A stretch of 64,000 bases of DNA from Epiperipatus broadwayi (GCA_028023455.1 JAQFVV010000279.1:248001-312000); one strand, 5' to 3'; shown: positions 1 through 13,447, numbered from the stretch's first letter. Notes: generated by a model not told the origin, from the sequence alone. Numbers and translations are program-made.

Positions 1-3000
1 GTTAAAATGACTCAAACATTTATATTTTTCTTTCACTTAAAAGTAAATTATTAGTGTCTAATTTAAAGTTATATCACAGTTGTTGTGTCTATATTTCTTT
101 GCTTATTTTAATTGAATGCCTATTATATTTCATATGCCAATATTTCGAAACAGCTAGCACTTAATTCCATGTTTTAAGAAGATATTATTTAAACATCTTC
201 ATGTAATATAGTGTCACCTTTCTGCGTGCTGTTTCGAAATCCTATTTTATAAAATAATAATGACTTGCCTTGCACTAGTTATTTTTTGTTTTTAATGATG
301 ATTTAACATGTGAAATGTGGCTCTTTTTAATCAACCATTTAAAAAGCTTAAACTTTATAGTTTTATTAAGAATTACATTTAGCCTTGATAATAGCTATAA
401 GTATATTTATCATTTAAGTGTTTATGTCCATAGAAATATACTTTCCCTCTTTAAAGTATTAATTATCTATAAGTAACCTAATAGATCGAGCGTGTCAAAG
501 TAAAGATTTATTAATATCTCCATTAGTAGTATAGACATTTATTATCAGGCTACACAAGAGTTGGTCTCAATTTGATAAAACTAATATGCTATTGTCTTGT
601 ATTTCATAGTATAAAATATACTATTCTTTGCTTGGCGGATGTGATTTATTATTTTATTATTTTTTTCTCATTTTGCTGCTATACGTATGATACATATATT
701 AAGATGGAGCCACGGCATCACCAGAACATCTTCTCTTATAGGGTAGGGCAGTAGTGAAGCCTGAGTCAATGCCAGGTTAGCATGTAAATCCCCCACCATT
801 CCTGAACACACTGTTCCTTTTCACGCAGCATGACGATCGGTTACAGGATACCGGCATTGGTCGCAAGAACCCTGGAGTTATTCATCCATCCACAGAGCAA
901 CTTTTCCTATTGTCATTTATCTGTGCCATAGCACATTGGTAAAATCTTAGGCAGCTAACTCTTCCAACTTTATATAGCATGTTCAGCATTGATCTGAAAA
1001 TTCTCTCGAAAGCCATGTTCGATCGATCGTTACTTGAGCTGGTTTATGCGCTCATTGTTAAATAATATTGTATTTGCAATAAATCATGAATTTTAGTCTG
1101 ATCAAGGTTCAATATAATTACTTATATAACAGCCACAAATTTAATAGGATTTGGCATAACTACATTTATAGACATAACGTTAGTGATTATTTATGTATTA
1201 GTTATAAAACAATTCATAAGATGGGCATATGTTAAACTCATCTATGCAAATTTCAATGATTACTTATATAAAACCATTTTTCAATGTAAAAAGAGAATGT
1301 GTTCTCTTATTTACCCAATGTTTGCATACATTCTACGCTGAAATTCTGTCAAATATGCCAATTTCATTTCACTTATAAATAAATGTATAATTAATTTAGT
1401 GTGTTTCATTCTCTGTCTCATTATTGATCTAATTCAATCCAATTCCAATTATTATTTATAATCTATATATGTGAAAACTATGCATTAATAATCCTTTAAA
1501 TTAGTGATATATTTTAGACAATTTAAGAACCTTTCTTTTATTTATCAGAGTTTTATTGCGTCTTCCTGACCTATGTCAGCCGTGAATAAAGGAGTATACT
1601 ACGTGTAATTTCAAGGTGGTCATTCGTAAGGTATTGATTCTTGAAGTACTGACTTATGAGTTGAAGTGTGGTCAGACTTGGGATTTCACAGTCCTAGTAT
1701 GGTCAGCTTCAGTCTCTTTTGCGTGGATTCTGAATTCTGTTATGCGAATATACAAACTTGACCATTACAATACATACACATACTTTCATCTTTTACTTGA
1801 AAATAATTTTTAATACAGATTGTACCATCTGTGGTTAGATTTAAAATAGGCACTGCCATATTTAAAAAAATATTGTTATGATTTTATGTATTAGTAAATG
1901 TTTTAAATCATCAAATGATGTTTATTTTAATTTTGGAATTATTGTAGATACACCCAAATACAAAATAAAATTCGTGATTTATTTTTCTTTAATATTTTTA
2001 ATTAATACTCTAAGTAATTTACTGCAGTGAACTTACTATAAAATTATTCATAAGTTGAAAATCATATATTTTGATAGATTTTACCGTAATGTTTTGTCCA
2101 TTTACATATTTTAATAACAAGAGGTTTACACACATAATAGCAAATTATATTTTCATATGTGTGCGTGTGTGTGTGCATTGTTTAGATTATCATATAGATT
2201 TAAAATCACATTTATTTTTTAAAAGTAATGTTATTATAGCTATATAAATATGTAATAATTTTTTGTTAAAAAAACACATGTATTTATTTTTATTCTCTGA
2301 TTTGAATTTAATAAGAGGAGATTGAAAATCATTTGTTATTATTTTATTTTAAAATATTAACAAATTAAAAGGAACCATTTGGTTCAGGAACACTGTTGTG
2401 CTTAAAATATTAAAAACATTAAAAAAACCATTTTATCCAGGAACACTGTGGGTTTGTAAAAAAAAAAGAAAAATTTTAATTAACGTGGCATAATCTTTAA
2501 GTTAATAGATGGGGAAAATTTTGAGATCACATATACTAGCTCCAGTTTTTAGATCAATGATCTAAATGTTATATCAATAGACAAATGATATAAAACCCAT
2601 CATTTTAAATTCAGACACTGGATCTCTTTATATATCATTATCATATCATTATCACTTTCATGGTGTATTGTATTTTTGCAGAGAGTAAATTAAAAAAAAA
2701 AAACATGATAAATATTATAAAAATGTTTAATATAAATAGAATAATAAAATCTAAACAGTGAATCACATTTTACTCCAAAAAGACAACTTAATCTTTTGAG
2801 AGGTACCTAAAATAATAACTAAAAAAAATGAAATTTGTTCAGGAGCATTCTAGAAGAAAAATTCTAAAATGTTTACAAAATTTATATGTAAATTAACTGA
2901 CATATATGTGCATCTATTTGTATGGCAAGAAATAATAATATGCTAAAGATTATAACATAAATGGATAATAGTTTTGAATTTGTTAACCTTACTGATTTTC

Positions 3001-5390
3001 ACTATTTTTCTGACAGTTTTTTTTGTTCTCACTAGATTTAATAGATTTAAGATTTCAACTTTAATTTTGTTATTAAACCTTTATTATTCATCAAAATATA
3101 ATAAATTTGACCTCATTCAATAGATATTTTTGTTTAGAAATGAAATAAATTTTAAAATATTACATTTGATTTCTGAAATTATTTTAAAAAATATATTTAT
3201 TCAAAACAAAATGTAATCACATCATCAAATTTCAGGCGGGGATGATTCAATTTATAAAACGAATGAAATCTTCATTGTTTCAAATATTATTTAAAAATCT
3301 AAACAAATTCTCTTTAATACCTACTAAGTTTATCAAATTATGCTTTAAAAGTTTATAATTTTTTTGTAATTTTTATGACATTGCTAAATATAATACCAAT
3401 CAGGTAAATGATCTCATTTTGTAGACAACTGAGTTACCCGTGATCATAATCTTTATAATAACAATATTTAGAATAAAATATTCTTTTATATTTAAAAATA
3501 AATCATTTCTGTACAAAATAAATATATAAATACATTTACTTTTCATTTTTAATAATTATTACATAATTATGTTACCAATATAATAATAAACTTCCACCAT
3601 AATATTTTCATATGGACCGTAATATTAACTCAAAGTGAACATGCAAGGTTTGAGATCACAAAATATATAATGGGTATCCATCATTGGTGAAGCTTGCAAT
3701 TGTTTGTTGGACTCCCTCTTGGATTTCCAAGCCATCTATTGATTTTTTTGTATTTAAAATATTAGAAAATAAATATACATGAATTTTAAAGTGGTAAAAA
3801 AAAAGCTTACAAATTTTCAGCAGAGGGCGAAAAATGCAAATTTAAATTTTAAAAAACTGAAGTGTGTCTCTAACACATTGAAATTAAATACGGTTAAATA
3901 ACTATTTAACAATTTTAAAAGGATAAAACAATACCTATTACTTAACAACAATTACAATGTGAATATTGCTATGACCCATTAAAAATTATTTTTTAAATAA
4001 ACTTTGGATATTTTAAAAAGAAATAAGCTCTTGTGAATTATTATATCTTTGAAAATATTGTCATTTTATAAATTTTCTTTATGGAATTTCTTTATGTGAA
4101 CTTGATAAAAATAATTTAAAGAATGTAGAACTCTTTGTGCATTAACATTATCTTACCTCCTTTGGTAAAACAGGTTGTATGTTTTATTTATATAATTATT
4201 ATTTGTATTATTATTATTGTTTTAAAAGTTATTTAATGTAAATGTGTGTAAGTGAATATATATAATTAACCATAAATAATTTTTAGGAATTCTAAAATAA
4301 AGATTTCAATAATTACAGTAGATTATTACTTAATCATTTGTTTTGTTCATTTATACATGATCATAAGTAATAAGTTGCTTGTAAAATTATAAATAAATTG
4401 GCTATCTTATTTGTGATGTAACTGTTCAGCAAGCGAATTAAGACAAATTAGCATTTTCTTTTGTATAATTAACAGATATATTATCTATCGAAAATAACTC
4501 AATAATTTATTTGTGGTTAAAAAAATATGTAAGGTCTTAACACCTACCTTATAGTCAAAACAATTAGAACATTTCTTAGTAATCTATTTCAAACTATTAA
4601 AACAAAAAAACAACATCTTAGTTATTTGTAAATAAAATTATTATTTTATTAGTAAATTGGAGTCAATAGTCTTATTTAATTTGGTAGATATATGATATAA
4701 TAATAATAATTCAAAGTCTTTATAGATTCACAAACATTTAAAGTTTAATTAACAAAATAATATAGATTTTATTACTTTACTAGAATTCGGTAATTATTTA
4801 AAATGAACCAAATGTTTTCAAATATAACAATTGATGTTATGCAAATATACAGTTAAGCTAATCAGTAAATTATTGATACAAACTTTATATATAATTATCA
4901 AGCTTAAATAATTTTATTTAGTACTTAATAATAAAAGGCTTATTTTATGAAGAAATCTCAAGACAAAGTATTACTTAATATATCATTATAAATTTTCAAA
5001 TAATTTATTTTAAATTATGTATTACAAATTTAGTGTCATAACAAATTATCATATATTTAATATATAAATGTTATTAATAGAGTTTAACTTTACTCCAATA
5101 TAGATCTTAACTTATTTTATGAGTAGAGGTTAAATAAAATTATTGCTTAAATTTATATTGTCACAGATTTGGTTTGCTCACATTGTATAGCACTATTAAT
5201 TTTGGCTAGCCCATTTATATTGAAACAGATTTAGTGTTGTATATTTTATACTGTTACAGATTTTAACTTTATCCAATTTGTGGGTATATATAACTAAACA
5301 TTCTCATTTATCCATTGTATATTATACCAGAGTTTGGCATTCAAATTGTGGGCATGCAAAATAAAGTCTCTTTCTTTTATTCAATTTCTT
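1..5390. other. AT-rich intergenic DNA, no gene seen
   Basis: I see no convincing coding sequence; the short open frames lack any recognisable motif. About 690-1060 is less AT-rich than its surroundings and could be an old repeat, but I cannot name it. Part of the stretch (about 3066-3660) belongs to an interspersed repeat family listed separately. The rest is homopolymer-rich, low-complexity AT sequence. Confidence 0.7.
3066..3660 (+). repeat. Interspersed repeat, copy of the 26.4/31.4 kb family
   Basis: The order of short blocks here matches the long inverted repeat at about 26432-27640 and 31437-32476: 'aataaatttgac', 'gatatttttg', 'gaaataaattttaaa', 'aaaatgtaatcacat', then 'tatgctttaaaagttta'. 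The copy is diverged and unlabelled. No coding capacity is visible. Its family is unknown; it could be an old non-autonomous element or a segmental copy. Confidence 0.45.
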
Positions 5391-5396
5391 CCACTA

Positions 5397-5398
<2 letters not shown>

Positions 5399-5447
<49 letters not shown>
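5399..5447. repeat. (AT)n microsatellite
   Basis: An uninterrupted TA dinucleotide run, directly followed by a more complex stretch (about 5450-5700) of higher GC content. Confidence 0.9.
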
Positions 5448-5449
<2 letters not shown>

Positions 5450-5700
5450 CTACAGAAAGCAGTTTGCTATTAACTGAAAGGAGATCCTTTGATTCCTTTT
5501 GGCGAGCTTAAAAAAACCAAACAGGGCAAATTCCTAATATCCATTCCATATATTCTTGTTGTTACAGCTGTTATCATTATGTGATAATTCATATAGTATA
5601 CAACAGGGATGGGATGCTCACCAACATGCATTAGCCAGTGTGGTGGGTTTATGGTTTTTTTACCTCTGAGTTTAAGATCAAGAAACACCACGGTCTTTCT
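5450..5700. repeat. Unclassified moderately complex segment, possibly repeat-derived
   Basis: The segment follows an (AT)n run and has higher GC and fewer homopolymers than its flanks. A 73-codon open frame on the minus strand (5470-5691) has no motif I recognise, and there is no supporting coding signal. It may be part of an interspersed repeat ending at the microsatellite, but no second copy is obvious in this window. Confidence 0.25.
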
Positions 5701-5899
5701 TCTGAGTAAGGCAGAATAATTGTTTGTGTAAATGATAAATATTTTTCAATAAATATATACAATTATAACAGACAAAAATAAATCATGGCCCTTATTCCCA
5801 GGAGGCTGTAAAGTCACCAACCAAGTTAACAGTTGGTGGCCAAAGATGGAGGGTGCTAAGAATCCTCTGATTGTGGACCCAGGCTGCCATTTGATGACA

Positions 5900-6640
5900 A
5901 ATTTTTATTTAGGTAGTTACAATGGCAGATCACTTTCAAGTGAAGGAAGTTTGCAAAAATTAGAAGAACACTCTTATATTAAATAGGACATTATTTTACT
6001 TTCTGAAGTGAGAAGAAAAGGTGAAGAGAAAAATGATTTAAAAAGTGGACATATACTCTACTATAAAGGCACAAATATTAAAAATACAAGTGGAGTAAGA
6101 TTCATTACAAATAAAAAGTGGAAGAACAACATTGTGGAGATTGATCATGTATTGGACAGAGTGGCAAGATTAATTATACAACTTAATAGTAGATACCAAA
6201 TGCAGATAATTCAGATTTATGCCCCAACAAGTTTTCATAGTGATGAAGTAGTAGAAGATTTTTATATGGATGTATAAAAGGCTTTTGATCAGAGTAAACA
6301 ATATTTTAAAATTGTTATGGGAGACTTTAATGCTAGAATTGGTAAACAAATAAAAGATGAAAGTGCTGTAGGTAATTTTGGTTATGGTAATAGAAATGAG
6401 AGAGAACATAGACTTACGGAGTTTGCAGAAAAAGAAAAAAAACACTATATTATGAATCCTTTTTTTGAGAAAAATGTTAAAAGAAGGAAATGGACATGGA
6501 AGCATCCAAATAAAGGTACAGCAGAATTGGATTATATTTTGACTAACAGAACTACATATTTCAAGATTATAATGTTCTTAAGAAATTTAAGACAGGAAGT
6601 GATCATTGAGTAGTAAGATGTAAGATATGTGTTAATGAAA
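5900..6640 (+). pseudogene. RTE apurinic-like endonuclease domain, broken
   Basis: Translation gives blocks of an exonuclease/endonuclease/phosphatase fold. They include QIIQIYAPT (about 6207-6233), the catalytic-type GDFNARIGK (about 6320-6346), a GNRNEREHRL block, WTWKHPNKG and a terminal LDYIL near 6525. This order is that of the RTE-clade endonuclease, which nicks target DNA to prime reverse transcription. The start resembles the usual N-terminal YNGRSL block near 5920. Stops near 5982 and 6275 and a frame change near 6560 make it a pseudogene. No start codon can be chosen with confidence because the N-terminal frame is interrupted. Confidence 0.8.
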
Positions 6641-6949
6641 ACTAGAGAGACAAAAATTATTATGAAAAACAATATTTACAGTTGATATTTCTAATCTCCA
6701 GAAATGTTCTAATGAATTTAAATTAGAACTTAGAAATTGGTTTCAAGTATTAGTAGTTTTTGAACATGATTCAGATTTGAATGAAATTAATATGAAAATA
6801 ACTGGTACACTATTAAAAACTGAAACAAAGATAGCTGGTAGAAAAAAAGCAGCAATTGGCCAATAAACTGAAACAGAGATAGCTGGTAGAAAAAAGGAGT
6901 AATTGGCCAATAAAATTTCTAATGAGACTAGAGAATTTATAAAGAAAAA

Positions 6950-8700
6950 AGGAATATGAAGATATGCAAAAATGATACATTAAAAAGGATTGAATATCTC
7001 AAATTTTGTAAAATGGTGCAGAAAAGAGTTGAAAATGATATAAGAAAGTATAACTGTGAACTATCAAGAAAAGCTGTAAAAGAGAATAAAAGTCTCAAGA
7101 GTGTAAAACAACATTTTGGTATTGGTAGGAAATTTGTATCTGCAATAAGAAAAAAAGATGGAATTATTACTTAAAAGAGAGATGACATCATAAAATGGAT
7201 AGAAGATGTCTATCAATAATTATATAGTAATAAAGAACAAGTACCTCCTATATCTATTATAACTTCCTAATTGCCCAGAATTTTAAAGGAATATGTGAGA
7301 CATGCAATTAAATTTATGAAGAAAGGAAAAGCTCCAGGTAATAATAGAATTATAATTGATATATTAAAATAAGCAGGTGAAGAAATATATATATTTTTTA
7401 GTAAAATTATATACCAAATATCTAAATGATAAAGAAGCCAGGTGATTGGAAGAATGCAATAGTAATATTAATATTTTAAAAATGTGATAAAGAAGATATT
7501 ACAAATTACAGACCTATCACCCTTTTATCAGTTTTATACAAAATTTTTACCAAGATAATTTCCACCAACAAGAAAACTTGCGGATTTAAAGTAGATCATA
7601 TCCAGGTATTAAAAAAAATTATAGAAAAGACAAATGAATATGAGTTGCCATTATTCTTTGGATTTGTAGTTGATGAAAAGTCATTTGATTCTGTAAACAT
7701 TTCTTCAGTGATTAAAGCATGGGATCATCAAGGTATAGATCCAGAATATTATCATGTTTTAAAGATTATTTATAAAAATGCAACAGCAACAATTAGATTA
7801 CATAATGATATTAGGAAAGTTAACATTGACAAGGGTGTGCGATAAGGTGACTACATATCTCCAAAATGTTTTACAGCATTGCTGCAAGAAGTATTTTGTG
7901 GATTGAAATGGGAAGCTAAAGCAGTGAAATTAAATAAAAATTATTTAAGTCATTTACATTTTGCAGATGATGTAGTTGTTTTTGCAAATAATGCTTTAGA
8001 GCTGCAGAAAATGTTGCAGGAGTTATCAGATGAAAGTAGAAAAGTAGGATTAAAAATAAATATTAAAAAACTATAGTAATGTTTAATGGATTTTCTCAAA
8101 ATATGAAAATAAAGATTGATTATGATGAGTTAGAAGAAGTTAACAGCTACAAATACCTTGGTCAGATTATTAATACAGATGGAAACATAATGGATGAAAT
8201 TAATCATGGTTGGAGTGCTTTTGGTAGAAATAACTTGATACTAAAAGGAAATATGCCTATGTGTTTGAAAAGGAAGGTTTTTAATAAATGTGTTTTACCA
8301 GTTCTTACTTATGATTCTGAAATTTGGACACTTAATAGAAGAGCAATACAGAGACTTATGGAGAGATGCATGTTGAGAGTAGCAAGAAGAGATCGAAAAC
8401 ACAATACGTGGATAAAAGAACAAAAATGGGTTACTGACCTCACTGAAAAAATTAAAAGACTTAAGTGGAGTTGGGCTGGACATATTGCTAGCAGGGATGA
8501 TAATAGATAGACAATTGAAATCTTAAACTGGATTCCAAGAGATTGTAAAAGACTCAGAAAGAGACAACATGTGAGATGGATGGATGAAATAAGAAAGTGT
8601 GCAGGGTTGATGTGGAGAAGAGAATCTAAAGATAGGAGAAGATGAATTAAACTTGGGGGGACGTTCAACCTGCAGTGGATTGATAATGGTTGCTGCTGCT
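6950..8700 (+). pseudogene. RTE reverse transcriptase and C-terminal region, broken
   Basis: In-frame pieces spell a non-LTR reverse transcriptase: GKAPG near 7328, YRPI near 7510, GFVVDEKSFDSV (7660-7695, first catalytic Asp region) and HFADDVVVFANN (about 7957-7992, the FADD catalytic box). YLGQII lies near 8152 and the conserved tail WTLNRRAIQR near 8325. The last part (8510-8650) encodes the basic IPRDCKRLRKRQ/RWMDEIRK tail common to RTE proteins. At least six stops or frameshifts interrupt it. Unlike the minus-strand copy at 62-64 kb, this one keeps FADD but has lost its open frame. Confidence 0.85.
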
Positions 8701-8712
8701 GATGATATGTAT

Positions 8713-9092
8713 CTATATTAGTGTATAGATGTAAAAGGTTGTGTAGGAAATTGGTTCTTACATCTAAGGAACTAGCAATTGATAATTACGTTAGTAGTCA
8801 CACAATTGCTTAATTACTATTTGTTAATATTATGTCTTGCATGGGTTTGGTTCAATCATAGAAAAATCATTCCTGGAATTCAAAGTTTATAAATAGCACA
8901 CAGATCAGCAACTCCTAGTGCACAAACCTTTTATGAATTGCCAAGCCCAAAATACATCTTATTCTTTTTTTATTACTTAATATTAACGCCTATTTTAGTA
9001 TGTCAATTGCAATTACGTTATATTGCCACCATAAACACACATATACACATGTCCATGCACACAATGTTATAGTAAAAAAATATGTACTTCTA
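8713..9092. other. Intergenic AT-rich DNA, nothing recognised
   Basis: No open frame with a motif and no internal repeat was seen between the RTE 3' end and the trinucleotide array. Confidence 0.6.
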
Positions 9093-9313
<221 letters not shown>

Positions 9314-9531
9314 TTTCAAAAGGCCTTTATTGTCTCAAAAGAATTACAAATTTTGCATTTACATAGTACATCTACATATAGTATCCTGGATTGTCCATTA
9401 TCATTTGAACGCCATTAGCAAATTAATTACTTATAACAGAAGGGAAAAAATTGTTGCTAAATTGTCCTTGTTGCTAATTTGACATGCATATCCTTCTAAG
9501 TTTTTTTATAATGTTTAATTTCCTCAATTCA

Positions 9532-10162
9532 CTATAACATAGATCTAATCTTAAGTAATGACCAGGTTGCTGCATAAATGTCAGGTCTGGCCAGTGTCTT
9601 ATCCCTTTTCTGTATTATTTCAAGTTTATTTGAAAAAGTAGCTGGATGTCTCCTGGAATTGTTACCAATTAGGAAAGTGCATCTAGTACACCAGTATGCA
9701 TATAGCACAAAGGTTGCTGCCCTGACACTTGGTGTTAATCCTTCTCTAAATGCAGAAATTAATTGATGCATTGTTACATTAGACTTCCTGTAACTGCTAG
9801 TTATGAGATTTCTTATCTGCCTAAGTCCCTCACAGTGATATAGCAGATGTGATAGGGTTTCCTCAGCTCGATGGCATAACCCACAAAAGGGATCAATTGA
9901 CGTATACAGTCTTTTATGGCAAAGAAAATATGTGGTAGGTAATGCAGATAGATTAAGTTTTATTAGAAAATTGAAAAACTTTGGTTCTAAGGCCCATCGT
10001 TTATACCTTTTAACCAGTTGCTTATTATTAATTCCCAGTATTGGTTCTAAAGTAATTGTGTTATTATCTTCATGTATTAGTTCATAAATTTCCCAGTATT
10101 TGTATTTATTAATAAATTGCTCTGGGATTTTTGATTCTGTTTGACAAAGATGTATTAATTGT
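9532..10162 (-). pseudogene. C-terminal zinc-finger region of LINE ORF2
   Basis: After the long RT frame ends at 10163, the matching sequence continues in other frames. Translation shows YKRWALEPKFFNFLIKLNLS (about 10010-9950), then a C-x2-C...H-x4-C finger, CGLCHRAEETLSHLLYHC (about 9890-9836), and a tail ending at 9532. Such a finger after the RT is typical of many LINE ORF2 proteins and is thought to bind nucleic acid. The same blocks occur in the fragment at 41136-41590, which supports a single protein interrupted here by a frameshift and stops. It is not an independent gene. Confidence 0.75.
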
Positions 10163-12370
10163 TCAAAATATGATAAATTTTTTAGGTGGTGGTTTATCAG
10201 TTGGAATGACCTCTATGAGCTGCTTAATTTTTGGAAATTGTTTAACAATATCTATTATATTGTTTCTCATTCTCTGTTTTGCAAAAATACCAATATCATG
10301 TAACCCCAAACCATTTTTATTCAGTGGCTGACATAGTTTTGCCATTGATATTGCCACGACTTTCCTTGACCATAGTAGCTGATTGCAAATGGTCTTAATT
10401 TTGGAGATAAAAGCTTTTGAGAAAGCAACCACTGGCATAAAGTAAACTATCTTAGTCATCATCAAACTATTAATCAATTGAATCTTAGAATATACTGACA
10501 TATAGGTATTGGCTAGAGAGTCTGCTATTTTCTGTATTTCATTTTTCAATTTGTTTTGCAAATGACATCTCATTCCAGTAGTCCCTAGATGGAATGGAAA
10601 TCCAAGGAATGAGCCTGGCTTTGCCTGGAAAATGGATGTACATGGCCTTCCCGTGAATATAGTCCATGCTGCTGTTTTTTCTGGATTGAAACTTAGTTTA
10701 AATTCCTTTGAGTATTCTTCTAAAATCATCTGTAGTTTTGGTATCTGCCTTTTTGATTTCAGGAAAACTGTAATATCATCCATGTATGCAATGCAGGTCA
10801 ATTTTTGACCTGTTCCTGGGATCTCCATTCCCTCAAATGCCTGTTGTAATCGGACAAGAAGGGGATTTATATATAAAATAAATAAGATGGCACTAAGTGG
10901 AGACCCTTGTGAAAGTGATTTAGTTGGTGTGAAAGCTGGTGAATTTCTGCCATTTAGAGTAATGTGAAGCTCACGATTTAAGAGTAAATTTGTTATAACA
11001 TATATATGTGATTTTGGCATTTCAGTGTCATTCAATAATCTCAACAGTATAGATATATCAACATTGTCAAAAGCTGAAGCAATATCCAGCTGTACAACAA
11101 TCGGGCCATATCTTTTCTTTTCTCTAACTGATGTCAAAATAGCCTTAAATAACATAGCAGCTTGTGTGGTAGATGAATGTTTTTTAGCAAATTGAGCTGG
11201 TGAAATCATCGGTAAAATAAATGGTTCTATTTTATCTTTAATTACTTTCTCTAAAATCTTTATGGGCAATGGACCCATTGATATTGGCCTTATCTCTGAT
11301 AACAAAGGAATGGGCTTCTTTTTTTTATTAAACGGCACGATCGCGATTGTATTAACTCCCTCCATTGTTATTATTCCCTGTGATAAATAATTTGCCAGCT
11401 GACACAGGCATTTGCTAGTCAGCTTGTCAAGGTGTTTTAATATGAACAGTGGAATTCCAGGGCTTCCTGGGTGACAGTTGTTGTCCATTTTATTCATTTT
11501 CATTATAAAATCATCTATAGTATATGGTGATTCAGTCTCTGCCATTCCAAATACATTTGGCTGGTATTGTATCAATTTTCCTGGTCCCAGCTTATCTTTA
11601 AAATAGTTAAGAATTGGTAAGATCATATTATTTCCAGTAAATGTTTCATTGTTTATTTTAATTGCTAATGGCACTTTGATTTCAGGTCCCCTCCCTAATG
11701 CCCATCTAATATATTGCCGAGTCCATGTGTGTTGATGCATTAGGCATATTCTATTTTTTTTATTTTTTAAATAGCTCTTCAGTGTTTCACATGCTTTGTT
11801 ATAAGCATTTGTTAGGTTATGTATATGTTTCTGTGTGTGTTGATTAGGGGTTATGGCCACAATACGTTTATGAATTTGTTCTGCAAGCTTCAACAACCCT
11901 GAGGGAGGTGGCTGATTTTTCACTATATGATTAATGTTAAATGACAGGATATTAATGTAAGCTAAATATTGCTGTATTGGGTTAAAGGTCATTGAAAGAA
12001 TCTTATTCCACATAATATAAGTCTCTGAAAAAATAAATTTGGGTGTTAAGGTTGGAATCAACATTCTTATTGTTCTAGTTAATTGCAGTCTAGAGACTTG
12101 TATATTACTGAGGTCAATTGATATGAACTGAGCTGAGTGATCAGAAATTGCTGAAGGGATTAACTTCATGCTTATTAGATGATGAAACACTGGAGAGTAA
12201 AAACAAAGATCAATTAATGATGAAAATCGGCCATTATGAAATGAAACAGCATCTTCAGGTAAGTAACCCCTTGCACTCATCAATGGAATTGATAATTTAT
12301 GTATCCACTTATTTACAAACTCATCATATGTTACATTGCAGTCTCCAATTGGATTAGCTGTAGATCCCAA
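10163..12370 (-). pseudogene. LINE ORF2: endonuclease C-terminus and reverse transcriptase
   Basis: A long open stretch of about 735 codons. It opens with the last part of the APE endonuclease (GDCNV near 12340, then SLIDLCFYS and SDHSAQ, which match the catalytic GDxN, D and SDH positions). The reverse transcriptase follows: IRPISMGPLP (about 11290-11260), VVQLDIASAFDNVD (about 11100-11058, first catalytic Asp), SLSQGSPLSAILF (about 10920-10880) and AYMDDITVF (YMDD at 10775-10786). The apparent start is only a TTG just after an in-frame TGA; the real protein would begin upstream near 13448. All RT catalytic residues I can see are kept, so this part has decayed little. Confidence 0.85.
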
Positions 12371-13346
12371 TGTTCAATTAATTGTGGCAATTATTGTAAT
12401 TATTTTATATTTTTGCAATGGCATATAAACAAAGATTACATTTATTTTAATTATTTTGTGAAATAAAGTAACGATTAATAGATTTGCATCAATGTATATG
12501 ATTTGAAAATTGGTAAACTGGCAAGCAGTAGCTATCAAAAGACCTGTCCTGGCTGATGGAGAGGTAGAGTCTCTTGAACATGCTGGATCAATTTGTGACC
12601 CTGCATAAATTTTGGTTTCAAGCAGTCCCATTGTAGCTAAATATTGCTGTATTGGGTTAAAGGTCATTGAAAGAATCTTATTCCATATAATATAAGTCTC
12701 TGAAAAAATAAATTCGGGTGTTAAGGTTGGAATCAACATTCTTATTGTTCTAGTTAATTGCAGTCTAGAGACTTGTATATTACTGAGGTCAATTGATATG
12801 AACTGAGCTGAGTGATCAGAAATTGCTGAAGGGATTAACTTCATGCTTATTAGATGATGAAACACTGGAGAGTAAAAACAAAGATCAATTAATGATGAAA
12901 ATCGGCCATTATGAAATGAAACAGCATCTTCAGGTAAGTAACCCCTTGCACTCATCAATGGAATTGATAATTTATGTATCCACTTATTTACAAACTCATC
13001 ATATGTTACATTGCAATCTCCAATCAAAATTGTTGGATTAGCTGTAGATCCCAATGTTCAATTAATTGTGGCAATTATTGTAATTATTTTATATTTTTGC
13101 AATGGCATATAAACAAAGATTACATTTATTTTAATTATTTTGTGAAATAAAGTAATGATTAATAGATTTGCATCAATGTATATGATTTGAAAATTGGTAA
13201 ACTGGCAAGCAGTAGCTATCAAAAGACCTGTACCAGCTGATGGAGAGGTAGAGTCTCTTGAACATGCAACAAAGCCCTCACTATTTAGAAATTTTGCTGG
13301 ATCAATTTGTGACCCTGCATAAATTTTGGTTTCAAGCAGTCCCATT
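11961..13346. repeat. Direct tandem duplication inside LINE ORF2
   Basis: Bases 11961-12632 (672 bp) and 12636-13346 (711 bp) are near-identical direct copies, both starting 'gctaaatattgctg' and ending 'agcagtcccatt', joined by 'gta'. The left copy lacks 9 bp (near 12350, 'ccaattgg' against 'ccaatcaaaattgttgg') and 30 bp (near 12584). Both losses are multiples of three. The unit covers most of the APE endonuclease, so the reading frame passes through the endonuclease twice. Confidence 0.9.
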
Positions 13347-13447
13347 ATATGAGATTTTGTTTCATTGATACATTGTTTCAACTTAAATATCCTTTCTATT
13401 GAATTAAAACCCCGTACATTAAAAGAAGCAATTTTAATTTTTATTTA
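12374..13447 (-). pseudogene. LINE ORF2 N-terminal APE endonuclease, duplicated and interrupted
   Basis: The ORF2 N-terminus reads IASFNVRGFNS near 13425-13393, the start block of APE-type endonucleases, then GLLETKIY and VYMPLQKY. The frame is closed by TGA at 13058-13060. After it the same frame runs through the first endonuclease copy and into the second copy, and is closed again by the equivalent TGA at 12374-12376. Downstream of that lies the long RT frame. All three segments share one frame. The role would be nicking target DNA to prime reverse transcription. The duplicated enzyme and the two stops rule out activity. No ATG is obvious upstream, so the native start is uncertain. Confidence 0.8.

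Larger units (their letters stand above)
5800..8712 (+). mobile_element. RTE-clade non-LTR retrotransposon, decayed
   Basis: This is a near-complete but dead RTE LINE. It runs from an APE endonuclease region (about 5900-6640) through a reverse transcriptase (about 6950-8510) to the C-terminal tail and a short 3' end rich in TGCTG/TGATGA at about 8685-8710. Stops and frameshifts break the reading frame throughout. A closely related copy lies on the minus strand at 62110-63893, and 3'-end fragments lie at 23.1-23.4, 35.1 and 57.9-58.2 kb. RTE elements are known for very short 3' UTRs ending in small tandem repeats, which fits here. The exact 5' end and any target-site duplication were not established. 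Confidence 0.85.

Noticed and set aside
1616-1813. 65-codon frame starting at GTG
   Set aside because: Non-ATG start, no motif, and no intron-exon context; likely chance.
5470-5691. 73-codon minus-strand frame
   Set aside because: No motif or homologous second copy, and it sits in probable repeat DNA.
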